A stretch of 64,000 nt of DNA from Streptomyces cyanogenus (lineage in GTDB: Bacteria > Actinomycetota > Actinomycetes > Streptomycetales > Streptomycetaceae). Shown here in pieces: positions 7,670-15,928 of this stretch. Both the position numbers and the translations under genes were made by a program. The notes under the pieces are model-generated. The model saw nothing but the letters and a program-made list of their open reading frames with translations, was not told the DNA's origin and ran no database searches. Where the stretch lies: NCBI RefSeq assembly GCF_017526105.1, contig NZ_CP071839.1, forward strand, positions 1,116,001 through 1,180,000, in the 5' to 3' direction. Position 1 is the stretch's first letter. Each line of letters begins with the position of its first letter.

Positions 7670-8977
7670 TCATCGGCGGGGGGACTCGACGAACTGCCGG
7701 ATGGAGGCGATCACGTAGTCGAGCATTTCGTGGGTGAGCGCCGGGTACACGCCCACCCACAGGGTCTGCCGGGTGATGATGTCGCTGTTGGTCAGCTCCC
7801 CCGAGACGCGGTAGGGCTGGTCCACGTACGCCGGCTGCCTGGTCAGGTTGCCCGCGAACAGCCTGCGGGTGCCGATCCTGCGTGCTTCCAGGAACTCGGT
7901 CAGCTCGGCCCGGCTGAAGGGCGCCTGCGGATCGACGGTGAGGGCGAAGCCGAACCAGCTGGGTTCGCTGCGCGGGGTGGGCTCGGGCAGCAGCAGCCAC
8001 GGCACCCCGTCCAGGCCCTCCCGCAGCCGCCGCCAGTTCTCGCGCCGGGCGGCGACGAACTCGTCGAGCCGGGAGAGCTGGCTCAGTCCCAGGGCCGCCT
8101 GGAGATCGGTGGCCTTCAGGTTGTAACCGAGGTGCGAGAAGATGTACTTGTGGTCGTAGCCGTCCGGGAGCTCCCCCATCTGAAAGCCGAACCGCTTCAG
8201 GCACTTGTTGCTCTCACCCGGCTCGCACCAGCAGTCCCTGCCCCAGTCGCGCAGCGACTCCACGATACGGGCCAGCGCCAGGTTGGACGTCAGCACGCAC
8301 CCGCCCTCGCCCATCGTGAGGTGGTGGGCCGGGTAGAAGCTCACGGTGGACAGGTCACCGAAGGATCCGGTCAGCCGGCCGTCGTAGGTGGAGCCCACCG
8401 CGTCGCAGTTGTCCTCGATCAGGAAGAGGCCGTGGTCCTCGGCGAGTTGAGCGATCTCGGACGCCTCGAAGGGGTTGCCCAGCGCGTGCGCGATCACGAT
8501 GGCCCGGGTCTTGGGGCCGATCGCCCGCGCCAGCCGGTCCGCGGTGGTGTTGTACGTGCGCAGGTCAACGTCGACGAAGACGGGCACGAGCCCGTTCTGC
8601 AGGATGGGGTTCACGGTCGTGGGGAAGCCGGCGGCCACGGTCACCACCTCGTCGCCGGGGCGCAGCCGGCGGTCCTCGAGCACGGGTGAGGTGAGCGCGG
8701 ACAGCGCGAGCAGGTTGGCCGACGAACCCGAGTTGGTGAGATGGGCCTTGCGCCGCTTGAGCTTGCGGGCGAACTCCGACTCGAACTTCCGGGAACGGGT
8801 GCCCGCCGCGATCCGCAGGTCCAGCGCGGACTCCACCAGCGCCAGCCGGTCCTCCTCGTCCAGCACCGCGCCGGAGGGCCAGATCTCGGTGACGCCGGGG
8901 ACGAACTCCGGTACGCCTTCCCGCTCCTGGTGGTACTTGCGGACCCCTTCGAGAATCAACGCCTTGACGTCACCCAT
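7670..8977 (-). CDS. dTDP-4-keto-(2,)6-deoxyhexose 3-dehydratase (C-3 deoxygenase, E1/SpnQ type)
   Basis: 435 aa, DegT/aspartate-aminotransferase fold converted to a PMP-dependent dehydratase. The usual Schiff-base lysine is replaced by histidine in FYPAHHLTMGEGG (His218/219). All four cysteines of the iron-sulfur cluster of E1-type enzymes are present with matching spacing: Cys191 (EDNCDAVGS), Cys249 and Cys251 (DCWCEPG) and Cys259 (NKCLKRF). Expected role: removal of the C-3 hydroxyl to give a 3,6-dideoxy or 2,3,6-trideoxy 4-ketosugar, with an external reductase. Start ATG 8977 has AGGAGG upstream. It is the last gene of the leftward sugar operon, 2 nt after the 4-ketoreductase stop. The 2,3-dehydratase and 3-ketoreductase genes favour a forosamine-like 2,3,6-trideoxy route. 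Confidence 0.9.
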   Translation of the reverse strand: MGDVKALILEGVRKYHQEREGVPEFVPGVTEIWPSGAVLDEEDRLALVESALDLRIAAGTRSRKFESEFARKLKRRKAHLTNSGSSANLLALSALTSPVLEDRRLRPGDEVVTVAAGFPTTVNPILQNGLVPVFVDVDLRTYNTTADRLARAIGPKTRAIVIAHALGNPFEASEIAQLAEDHGLFLIEDNCDAVGSTYDGRLTGSFGDLSTVSFYPAHHLTMGEGGCVLTSNLALARIVESLRDWGRDCWCEPGESNKCLKRFGFQMGELPDGYDHKYIFSHLGYNLKATDLQAALGLSQLSRLDEFVAARRENWRRLREGLDGVPWLLLPEPTPRSEPSWFGFALTVDPQAPFSRAELTEFLEARRIGTRRLFAGNLTRQPAYVDQPYRVSGELTNSDIITRQTLWVGVYPALTHEMLDYVIASIRQFVESPRR

Positions 8978-8979
8978 GC

Positions 8980-10005
8980 TCAAGCCCCTCCTGAACGAGT
9001 CAGCACGCCGACTCCGGTTTCCACCAAAAGGTCGTGCAGCGAGCGCTCCAGGCTCAGCTGCGGCTGCCAGCCGAGCAGCCGCAGGGCGAGGGAGACGTCG
9101 CACCGCTGCCACTGCAGGTCGCCTCGTTGCTCGTCGCGGTCCTGGTCCTCGACCACGGTCAGACTCAGACCGCTCAGTGCGACCAGCCGGCGGACCACCT
9201 GGCGGACCTCCACCGCCTCGCCGCTGCCGATGTTGACCACCTGTCCGCAGACGTCCGCGCGGGCGGCGGCGACGACGGCACCGGCCACATCGCGTACGTC
9301 GACGAAGTCCCGCCATGCCGTCAGCGGCGCCAGCCGCAGGACCGGGGGCGGCTCGCCCGCCGCTGCCCGGGCGCGCTCACGCAGCCGGCGGGCCAGGATG
9401 CCCAGCAGGCTCTCGCGCGGGGTGCCCGGCCCGGCCACGTTCGCGATCCGCAGGACGGTGCCGTCCAGCGTTCCCTCGGCGGCCGCGTCCAGCACCAGCC
9501 GGGCGCCGAGCAGTTTCGACCGGCCGTAGGTGGTGTCCGGCGCCGTCGGCACTTCCTCGCTGATGCGGGTGCCACGGGGCACCGGGCCGTACTCGTGGAT
9601 CGAGCCGAGGTGGACCAGACGCGGCCGGCCGGGCATCGAGGTCATGGCGGCGACCAGACGCCGCACCAACTCGGCGTTGGCCTCGTACATCTCGCGTTCG
9701 CCGACGTGCCAGACGGCACCGACGGAGTTGACGACGATGTCGGCCCCGGTGGCACCGAGGATCTCGGCGATTCGCTCCGATGTGGCGTCCATGAGGTCGA
9801 CGCGGATGAACGGGACGTCACTGGCGTCGACGGGCGCCTCGCGGGCCACCCGGGTGAGCCGCGCGCCCGTGGCGCCGAAAGCGGCGCAGATGTGCCGTCC
9901 CAGGAATCCGGTCCCGCCCAGGACCAGGACGGACGGGGCGGGACCGGTCGTGCCGGGCCCCGGTTCGGCGGTCGGCGCGGCGGCCGGGTGGTGTGCCGTG
10001 GTCAT
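8980..10005 (-). CDS. NDP-hexose 4-ketoreductase (extended SDR)
   Basis: 341 aa NAD(P)-dependent epimerase/dehydratase-family protein. The Rossmann motif is GGTGFLGRH near residue 29; the catalytic motif is YGRSK (YxxxK), preceded by HLGSIHEYG. It should reduce the 4-keto group of a TDP-deoxysugar, fixing the C-4 hydroxyl. Its ATG overlaps the stop of the 3-ketoreductase gene (ATGA) and it is followed closely by the C-3 deoxygenase. The pathway therefore makes at least one neutral 4-hydroxy sugar besides any 4-amino sugar made by the aminotransferase at 15.9 kb. C-4 stereochemistry cannot be read from the sequence. Confidence 0.82.
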   Translation of the reverse strand: MTTAHHPAAAPTAEPGPGTTGPAPSVLVLGGTGFLGRHICAAFGATGARLTRVAREAPVDASDVPFIRVDLMDATSERIAEILGATGADIVVNSVGAVWHVGEREMYEANAELVRRLVAAMTSMPGRPRLVHLGSIHEYGPVPRGTRISEEVPTAPDTTYGRSKLLGARLVLDAAAEGTLDGTVLRIANVAGPGTPRESLLGILARRLRERARAAAGEPPPVLRLAPLTAWRDFVDVRDVAGAVVAAARADVCGQVVNIGSGEAVEVRQVVRRLVALSGLSLTVVEDQDRDEQRGDLQWQRCDVSLALRLLGWQPQLSLERSLHDLLVETGVGVLTRSGGA

Positions 10006-11060
10006 CCGCGTTCTCTCGTCTCCACCGTGATGTGCTGGGCGCATCGGCTGATCTCCTCGACGAGTTCCGCGGTCCGCACGGCGGCGGCCGCCCAGGCCTG
10101 ATGGTCCGGGTCCGTGCCGAGGTCCCGGGCCCTGCGCACGGCCGCGGCGAACGCGCCCACCGTCGCGGCGTACTGGTCCTCGGCCGGCAGCACGGTATGC
10201 ACCGGCTCCCCCTGCCGGTCGACGCGCAGCACCGGGGCGAGGTCCGGCGGCGGGGTGAAGGCGCGCTCCAGCGTGAGCCGTCCCTCGCTGCCCCACAGCT
10301 GGTAGAGGGAGCCGTAGCCGTGCTCGAAGCCGAAGTCGACGGTGACGATCTCGCCGCCGGCCGCGCGCAGCAGCGCCGACCCGCCGACGTCCACCCCGGT
10401 CGCGGCGTCCTGCCGCAGCAGCGCTCCGGTCACTGACAGGTCGTCGCCGAGGAAGAACTGGGCGGCTCTGATCGGGTACACACCCGTGTCGAGCAGCGCA
10501 CCGCCGCCGAGTTCGGGCCGGTGGCGCACGTCGGCGGCAGGCCGCGGCGGGATGCAGAAGGCTCCGGTGAAGCGGCGCAGCCGCCCGATCCGTCCGCCCC
10601 GCAGCAGGTCGCGCACAGTGCGGTGCTGGCCGTGGTGGAGGAAGCAGAAGTTCTCCCGCAGGACACGTCCGGTGCGCGCGGCCACCCCTACCAGTTCGGC
10701 GGTGTCGGCGGCCGACGTCGTCAGCGGTTTCTCGGCCAGCACGTGCTTGCCGCTCTCCATCGCGGCCAGCGCCCATTCGTGATGCAGCGCGTTGGGCAGC
10801 GGAAGGTACACCGCGTCGATGTCGTCGCGGGCCAGCAGCTCCCCGTAGTCGGCGGCGGCCGCGCAGCCGTGCTGGGCGGCCGTGTGCGCGGCCCGCGCCG
10901 GGTCGCGGCTGGCGACGGCGGCGAGTTCGGCGCCGGGGTGCCCGCGGATCGCCGCCATCATGCGGCGGCGGGCGAACTCGGAGGTGCCCAGCACCCCGAC
11001 GCGGATCCTGCCGTGGTGTGGGGTGCCGCCGACGATGCGGTCCTGGGCAGCGGCGGTCAT
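10002..11060 (-). CDS. NDP-hexose 3-ketoreductase (Gfo/Idh/MocA family)
   Basis: 352 aa. N-terminal Rossmann fold IRVGVLGTSEFARR, the family's catalytic-lysine motif AEKPLTTS, and a C-terminal sheet domain with GGALLDTGVYPIRAA. Homologues (SpnN, KijD10 type) reduce the 3-keto product of the 2,3-dehydratase, giving a 2,6-dideoxy-4-ketosugar. ATG 11060 is chosen over an upstream in-frame ATG because GAGGAG lies 10 nt before it. It is the first gene of the leftward sugar operon and diverges from rmlA. Its natural partner, the 2,3-dehydratase, is in the rightward operon. Confidence 0.87.
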   Translation of the reverse strand: MTAAAQDRIVGGTPHHGRIRVGVLGTSEFARRRMMAAIRGHPGAELAAVASRDPARAAHTAAQHGCAAAADYGELLARDDIDAVYLPLPNALHHEWALAAMESGKHVLAEKPLTTSAADTAELVGVAARTGRVLRENFCFLHHGQHRTVRDLLRGGRIGRLRRFTGAFCIPPRPAADVRHRPELGGGALLDTGVYPIRAAQFFLGDDLSVTGALLRQDAATGVDVGGSALLRAAGGEIVTVDFGFEHGYGSLYQLWGSEGRLTLERAFTPPPDLAPVLRVDRQGEPVHTVLPAEDQYAATVGAFAAAVRRARDLGTDPDHQAWAAAAVRTAELVEEISRCAQHITVETRERG

Positions 11061-11325
11061 CGGTCCAGTTCTCCTCGGTGTGCGGGGGACACGGACGGCC
11101 CGGGACCCGCCGAACGGCGCCGCCGGCACGCGTGCCGAAGGGCGGTGCCGGAGGTGATCCGGAAATCTCGGGCCGGTCGCCGAGAAGTCAACGCCCGTGC
11201 CGACGGGCCGTTCAACCCCCTACCGGTGGCCATCGTCCCCTAAGTGCTCCCGGAAATGTCGTGCCGCCCCCTATTACTCCGCGCAATACTCGACCGGGTG
11301 CAGGGGCACCGGTACTTTCACGGCA
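11061..11325. promoter_or_regulatory. Divergent sugar-operon promoter with three CCCCTA(A) boxes
   Basis: 265 bp between the 3-ketoreductase gene (minus) and rmlA (plus). CCCCCTA occurs at 11216-11222 and 11267-11273, and CCCCTAA at 11237-11243. Read on the minus strand these are TAGGGG boxes pointing toward the leftward operon. 11264-11273 is the exact inverse of TAGGGGGCGG at 1061-1070. This supports one regulator acting at both sites. No clear sigma-70 hexamers were seen. Confidence 0.45.
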
Positions 11326-12198
11326 ATGAAAGGCATCCTGCTCGCCGGCGGAAGCGGCACTCGGCTTCACCCGTTGACACGCGCCGTGTCCAAGCAGCTG
11401 CTTCCCGTTTACAACAAACCCATGGTTTATTACCCGCTTTCCGTTCTCATGCTGGCCGGAATCCGGGAAGTCCTGGTCATTTCGAACCCCGACAATATCG
11501 ATCTGTTCCGTCATCTCCTGGGAGACGGAACACGGCTCGGCATGCAGATCGACTTCGCGGTCCAGCCGTCCCCGGACGGCATCGCCGAGGCGTTCACCAT
11601 CGGCTCGGAGCACATCGGCACCGATCCGGTGGCGCTGATCCTGGGCGACAACATCTTCCACGGGCCCAACTTCTCGCCGCTGCTGCGCCGCAACGTGCAG
11701 GAGATCGACGGCTGCGTACTCTTCGGATACGCGGTCTCGGATCCCGAGCGGTACGGCGTCGGTGTGGTGGACGCCGAGGGCACGCTGCTGGAGCTGGAGG
11801 AGAAGCCGGCCCGCCCCCGTTCGAACCTGGCCGTCACCGGGCTCTACCTCTACGACAACGACGTCGTGGACATCGCGAAGAACCTGCAGCCCTCGGCCCG
11901 GGGCGAACTGGAGATCACCGACGTCAACCGCGTCTACCTGGAGCGCGGCAACGCCCGCCTGGTCAACCTCGGCCGGGGCTTCGCGTGGCTCGACACGGGG
12001 ACGCACGACTCGCTGCTGCTGGCCAGCCAGTACGTGCAGGTGCTGGAGCAGCGCCAGGGGACGCGCATCGCGTGCGTGGAGGAGATCGCCTACCGCATGG
12101 GGTTCATCGACGCCGATGACTGCTACCGGCTCGGCGTGGAGATCGGCGCCTCCGACTACGGCGCCTACCTGAGGGACATCGCCAAAGGAGAGACATGA
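11326..12198 (+). CDS. rmlA: Glucose-1-phosphate thymidylyltransferase
   Basis: 290 aa, the normal RmlA length. N-terminal nucleotide-binding signature GILLAGGSGTRLHPLT, then SKQLLPVYNKPMVYYPLS, the sugar-phosphate loop GDNIFHG and the C-terminal FAWLDTGTHDSLL. It makes dTDP-glucose from dTTP and glucose-1-phosphate, the entry step for all deoxysugars here. ATG 11326 is chosen because the conserved KGILLAGG begins there; the ribosome site is weak. It is first in the rightward operon rmlA-rmlB-2,3-dehydratase-glycosyltransferase-aminotransferase. Confidence 0.96.
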   Translation: MKGILLAGGSGTRLHPLTRAVSKQLLPVYNKPMVYYPLSVLMLAGIREVLVISNPDNIDLFRHLLGDGTRLGMQIDFAVQPSPDGIAEAFTIGSEHIGTDPVALILGDNIFHGPNFSPLLRRNVQEIDGCVLFGYAVSDPERYGVGVVDAEGTLLELEEKPARPRSNLAVTGLYLYDNDVVDIAKNLQPSARGELEITDVNRVYLERGNARLVNLGRGFAWLDTGTHDSLLLASQYVQVLEQRQGTRIACVEEIAYRMGFIDADDCYRLGVEIGASDYGAYLRDIAKGET

Positions 12199-12217
12199 CA
12201 AGGACAAGGAGCGGCAC

Positions 12218-13231
12218 GTGCGCATCCTGGTGACGGGCGGCGCCGGGTTCATCGGCTCGCACTTCGTCCGGCAGCTGACGACCGGCGCGTATCCCGAGTA
12301 CGACGACGCCGAGGTGATCGTCCTCGACCGGTTCACCTACGCGGGCAACGAGGCCAACCTGGCGCCCGTGGCCGGCTCTTCGCGGCTGCGGGTGGTGCGC
12401 GGCGACATCTGCGACACCGCCGTGGTCGACACGGTCATGCCCGGCACCGACCTGGTCGTGCACTTCGCGGCCGAGTCCCATGTCGACCGCTCCATAGCGG
12501 GCGCGGCCGAGTTCGTCCGGACGAACGTCCAGGGCACGCACACCCTGCTGCAGGCTGCGGCCGACCACGGCGCGAGCAGGTTCGTGCACGTGTCCACCGA
12601 CGAGGTGTACGGGTCGATCGAGCACGGCTCCTGGCCGGAGGACCACCCGTTGCGGCCCAACTCCCTCTACGCGGCGTCGAAGGCCTCCTCCGATCTGGTG
12701 GCCCTGGCCTTCCACCGCACGCACGACCTGCCCGTGTGCGTCACGCGCTGCTCGAACAACTACGGGCCGTACCAGAACCCGGAGAAGGCGATCCCGCTGT
12801 TCGTCACGAACCTGCTGACGGGGCATCCGGTCCCGCTGTACGGCGACGGCCGCAACGTGCGCGACTGGCTGCACGTGGACGACCACTGTCGGGCGCTGGC
12901 ACTGGTGGCCGCAGAGGGGACGCCCGGCGAGATCTACAACATCGGCGGCGGCACCGAGCTCACCAACCGCGATCTGGTCTCCCGGCTGCTGGAACTGCTG
13001 GACGCGGGCCCGGAGATGGTCGAGCAGGTGGCCGACCGCAAGGCGCACGACCGCCGCTACTCGGTGGACTGCACCAAGATCCGCACCGAGCTCGGATACG
13101 CTCCCCGCGTCCCCTTCGAGCAGGGCCTGGCGGACACCGTCCGCTGGTATGCCGACCACCGCGACTGGTGGGAGCCGCTGCGCCCCCAGCCCGCCGGCGG
13201 GGCCGGATCCCTCACGGAGGTGTCATGCTGA
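12218..13231 (+). CDS. rmlB: dTDP-glucose 4,6-dehydratase
   Basis: 337 aa extended SDR. Opens RILVTGGAGFIGSHFVRQL (NAD-binding GxxGxxG). The catalytic set is HVSTDEVYGSI (Thr/Asp/Glu) and YAASKAS (YxxxK), with NNYGPYQNPEKAIPLF typical of RmlB. It converts dTDP-glucose to dTDP-4-keto-6-deoxyglucose. GTG 12218 follows AAGGAG with good spacing. The stop overlaps the start of the 2,3-dehydratase gene by 7 nt. It supplies the common intermediate for the neutral and amino sugars. Confidence 0.96.
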   Translation: MRILVTGGAGFIGSHFVRQLTTGAYPEYDDAEVIVLDRFTYAGNEANLAPVAGSSRLRVVRGDICDTAVVDTVMPGTDLVVHFAAESHVDRSIAGAAEFVRTNVQGTHTLLQAAADHGASRFVHVSTDEVYGSIEHGSWPEDHPLRPNSLYAASKASSDLVALAFHRTHDLPVCVTRCSNNYGPYQNPEKAIPLFVTNLLTGHPVPLYGDGRNVRDWLHVDDHCRALALVAAEGTPGEIYNIGGGTELTNRDLVSRLLELLDAGPEMVEQVADRKAHDRRYSVDCTKIRTELGYAPRVPFEQGLADTVRWYADHRDWWEPLRPQPAGGAGSLTEVSC

Positions 13232-14592
13232 CGTCTCTTGCCGCCCGGGTCGCGCTGTCCGCGGCCGCGACGGAGACCGGGCACGCGCCGCTGGCCGACT
13301 TCCACCAGTGGTGGAAGGAGCAACGCGCCGCCGACGACTCGGCCTCCCGGGTCATCCCCTTCGCCGATCTGCGGATGTGGAGCTTCCGGCCGGACACGGG
13401 GGACCTGGTCCACGACACCGGCCGGTTCTTCACCGTCGAGGGCCTGCGGGTGCGGCGGCCCGGCTGGCCGGTGCCCCACTGGTCCCAGCCGATCATCCAC
13501 CAGCCCGAGGTCGGCATCCTGGGCATCCTGGCCAAGGAGTTCGACGGCGTCCTGCACTTCCTGATGCAGGCCAAGACGGAGCCCGGCAACATCGCGGGCC
13601 CACAGCTGTCGCCGACCGTCCAGGCGACGCGCAGCAACTACACGCGGGTCCACCGGGGCAATCCGGTGCCGTACGTGGAGTACTTCCGCAACGCCGCGCG
13701 CCACCGGGTGCTGGCCGATGTCCGGCAGTCGGAGCAGGGCAGCTGGTTCTACCGCAAGCGGAACCGGAACATGGTGGTCGAGGTCACCGAGGACGTCGAG
13801 CTGCTCGACGGGTTCCGGTGGGTGCCGCTGGGCCAGCTGCACCGGCTGCTGGCCGAGGACGACCTGGTGAACATGGACTCGCGGACCGTCCTGGCCTGTC
13901 TGCCCTTCCCGTTCGCTGGGGCCGACGGTGGCAGCCACCGGCCCGCCGACACCGCCGTACTGGGCTGGATCACCGAGGCCCGCACCCGGCACGAGCTGCT
14001 GGCCGAGCGGGTTCCGCTGCGGGAGGTGACGGGCTGGCGGCACGAGCCCGACCGGATCACCCATGAGAGCGGCGCCTTCTTCGACGTCATGGCCGTGGCC
14101 TTCCAGGGCCGGGGCCGCGAGATCGCCGCCTGGACGCAGCCGATGGTGCGCCCGCACGGAACCGGCGTTTCGGCGTTCCTGGTGCGGCGGACCGGGGACG
14201 GCGTGCAGGTGCTGGCGAGCACACGCGTGGAGGCGGGCAGCGCCGACGTGCTGGAGCTGGGGCCGACCGCGCAGGGTACACCGGAGAACTACGCCGCCCT
14301 GCCCGATGATGCGCGACCGCCGCTGCTGGACGCGATCCTCGGCGCACCGGCGGAACGGGTGCTCTTCGACACGGTGATGTCGGAGGAGGGCGGGCGCTTC
14401 TTCCACGCGCGCACCCGCTACCTGATCGTCGAGGCCGGACCGGACGGCGGCCCCGAGGACACCGCGGACCTGCGGTGGATCCCGCTGGAGGAACTCACCG
14501 ACCTGGCCCGGCACAGCTTCTACGTGAACGTCGACGCGCGCACGCTCATGGTGTGCCTCCAGAGCGTCTACGGCCCGGACCGCGCGGTCTGA
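13225..14592 (+). CDS. NDP-hexose 2,3-dehydratase
   Basis: 455 aa, made of two related halves as is typical of the TylX3/SpnO/KijB1 family. The first half contains FHQWWKEQRA, RMWSF, FFTVEGLRVR, LHFLMQAKTEPGN and SPTVQATRSNY. The second repeats the pattern with FFDVMAVAF, EIAAWTQPM and ASTRVEAGS. It removes the C-2 hydroxyl from dTDP-4-keto-6-deoxyglucose, giving a 3,4-diketo 2,6-dideoxy sugar for the 3-ketoreductase. GGAGG precedes ATG 13225, which overlaps the rmlB stop. Hence all sugars passing this route are 2-deoxy. Confidence 0.93.
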   Translation: MLTSLAARVALSAAATETGHAPLADFHQWWKEQRAADDSASRVIPFADLRMWSFRPDTGDLVHDTGRFFTVEGLRVRRPGWPVPHWSQPIIHQPEVGILGILAKEFDGVLHFLMQAKTEPGNIAGPQLSPTVQATRSNYTRVHRGNPVPYVEYFRNAARHRVLADVRQSEQGSWFYRKRNRNMVVEVTEDVELLDGFRWVPLGQLHRLLAEDDLVNMDSRTVLACLPFPFAGADGGSHRPADTAVLGWITEARTRHELLAERVPLREVTGWRHEPDRITHESGAFFDVMAVAFQGRGREIAAWTQPMVRPHGTGVSAFLVRRTGDGVQVLASTRVEAGSADVLELGPTAQGTPENYAALPDDARPPLLDAILGAPAERVLFDTVMSEEGGRFFHARTRYLIVEAGPDGGPEDTADLRWIPLEELTDLARHSFYVNVDARTLMVCLQSVYGPDRAV

Positions 14593-14667
14593 CACCCCGG
14601 CCCGCCTGCGTCGGGCGTGGCACGATCCGCCCGACGTCGATGTCGGCCCAGGAGCAACGGAGCGAAG

Positions 14668-15879
14668 ATGCGCGTACTGTTCGTCCCGGCTGCCGCACCC
14701 AGCCACTACTTTCCCATGGCCCCGCTGGCCTGGGCCTTCCGCCTGGCCGGTCACGAGGTCTGCGTGGCCGGCCAGCCGCCCGTGCTCGACCCGGTCGTCC
14801 GATCGGGTATGACGGCTGTGGCCGTGGGCGGCGGCTACGACCTTCTGACCGGTCTCACCGAGGCCACCGAAACCGTGCGCCGCGAGACCGGGCACCTGCT
14901 GTCCGGCTCCACCGGCTGGGACTCGCTCCCCGCCGACGTACGACGCCGCTACGGGGAGATGCGCGGGGCCCCGCACGTGCGCACCGCCGAGGACATGGCC
15001 GACGACCTGGTGGCCCTGGCTCGCGGCTGGCGACCCGATCTCATGGTCACCGACCCGCTCGGCTACGCCGCCGCGCTGGCGGCGGAGACGGCGGGGGTGC
15101 CCCTCGTACACCACCTGTGGGGGCCGCAGCCGCCGTCGCTGGCGAAATTCCCGGGCTTCGGCGCGGCCCCCGAACGCTGGCCCGAGGACCTGCTCAAGCT
15201 CTTCGGGCGGTTCGGGGCCGAGCCGCGTGCCGTGCACAGCGTCTGCACGGTGGACCCCTGTCCGCCCAGTCTGCAACCGCACCCCGTGCCCCGGCAGGTG
15301 CGCACCCGGTACCTGTCGTACAACGGCTCCGGCCGCGTACCGCAGTGGTTGCTGCGGCCCGCCGCCCGGCCCCGGATCTGCGTCTCCTGGATGACCACCA
15401 ACACGGCCGCGGCCGGTCTGGCGTCGCAGCACCCGGTGAGCACGCTGGTGACGGCGCTGGTGGCTCTCGACGCGGAGGTCGTCGCCGTGGTCAGGCCGGC
15501 CGACCGCGAGCGCATCGGGCCGGTCCCCGAGGGCGTCCGGCTGGTCACCGACCTGCCCCTGCACACGGTCGTGGCCGGCTGCGACGCGGCGGTCAACCAC
15601 GGCGGGGCGGGGACCATGCTGACCGCCGCCTGTCACGGTGTCCCCCAGGTCGTCGTCCCGCAGGAGGCGGGACTGGTCTTCAACGCCGAGTGCCTGGCGG
15701 CCACCGGCGCCGGAGTCGCCGTGCCGGCGAGCGAGACGGACCCCGAACGGATCGCCGCGGGCGTCGCGCCACTGCTCCACGAGCGGCAGTGGCGGGAGGC
15801 GGCGCGCCGGCTCCGCGCGGAGAACGCCGCCCAGCCGGCGCCGTCCGAGGCCATTGGTGTCATCCAGGAGTTCATGTGA
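14668..15879 (+). CDS. Glycosyltransferase, GT1 family (copy 1)
   Basis: 403 aa GT-B fold enzyme of the macrolide/aglycone type. N-terminus MRVLFVPAAAPSHYFPMAPL; donor-binding signature VNHGGAGTMLTAACHGVPQ near residue 310, the actinomycete HGGAGT motif. It lies inside the sugar operon, after the 2,3-dehydratase and before the aminotransferase. GGAG lies upstream of ATG 14668. It should transfer a TDP-deoxysugar to the tetronate aglycone or to an earlier sugar. Three glycosyltransferases occur in the window, so two or three sugar additions are possible. Order and donor cannot be read directly. Confidence 0.9.
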   Translation: MRVLFVPAAAPSHYFPMAPLAWAFRLAGHEVCVAGQPPVLDPVVRSGMTAVAVGGGYDLLTGLTEATETVRRETGHLLSGSTGWDSLPADVRRRYGEMRGAPHVRTAEDMADDLVALARGWRPDLMVTDPLGYAAALAAETAGVPLVHHLWGPQPPSLAKFPGFGAAPERWPEDLLKLFGRFGAEPRAVHSVCTVDPCPPSLQPHPVPRQVRTRYLSYNGSGRVPQWLLRPAARPRICVSWMTTNTAAAGLASQHPVSTLVTALVALDAEVVAVVRPADRERIGPVPEGVRLVTDLPLHTVVAGCDAAVNHGGAGTMLTAACHGVPQVVVPQEAGLVFNAECLAATGAGVAVPASETDPERIAAGVAPLLHERQWREAARRLRAENAAQPAPSEAIGVIQEFM

Positions 15880-15928
15880 TCAGCCAGCCCCGGTCCTCAC
15901 GGACCTCCGACCTTCTCAGGGACCGACC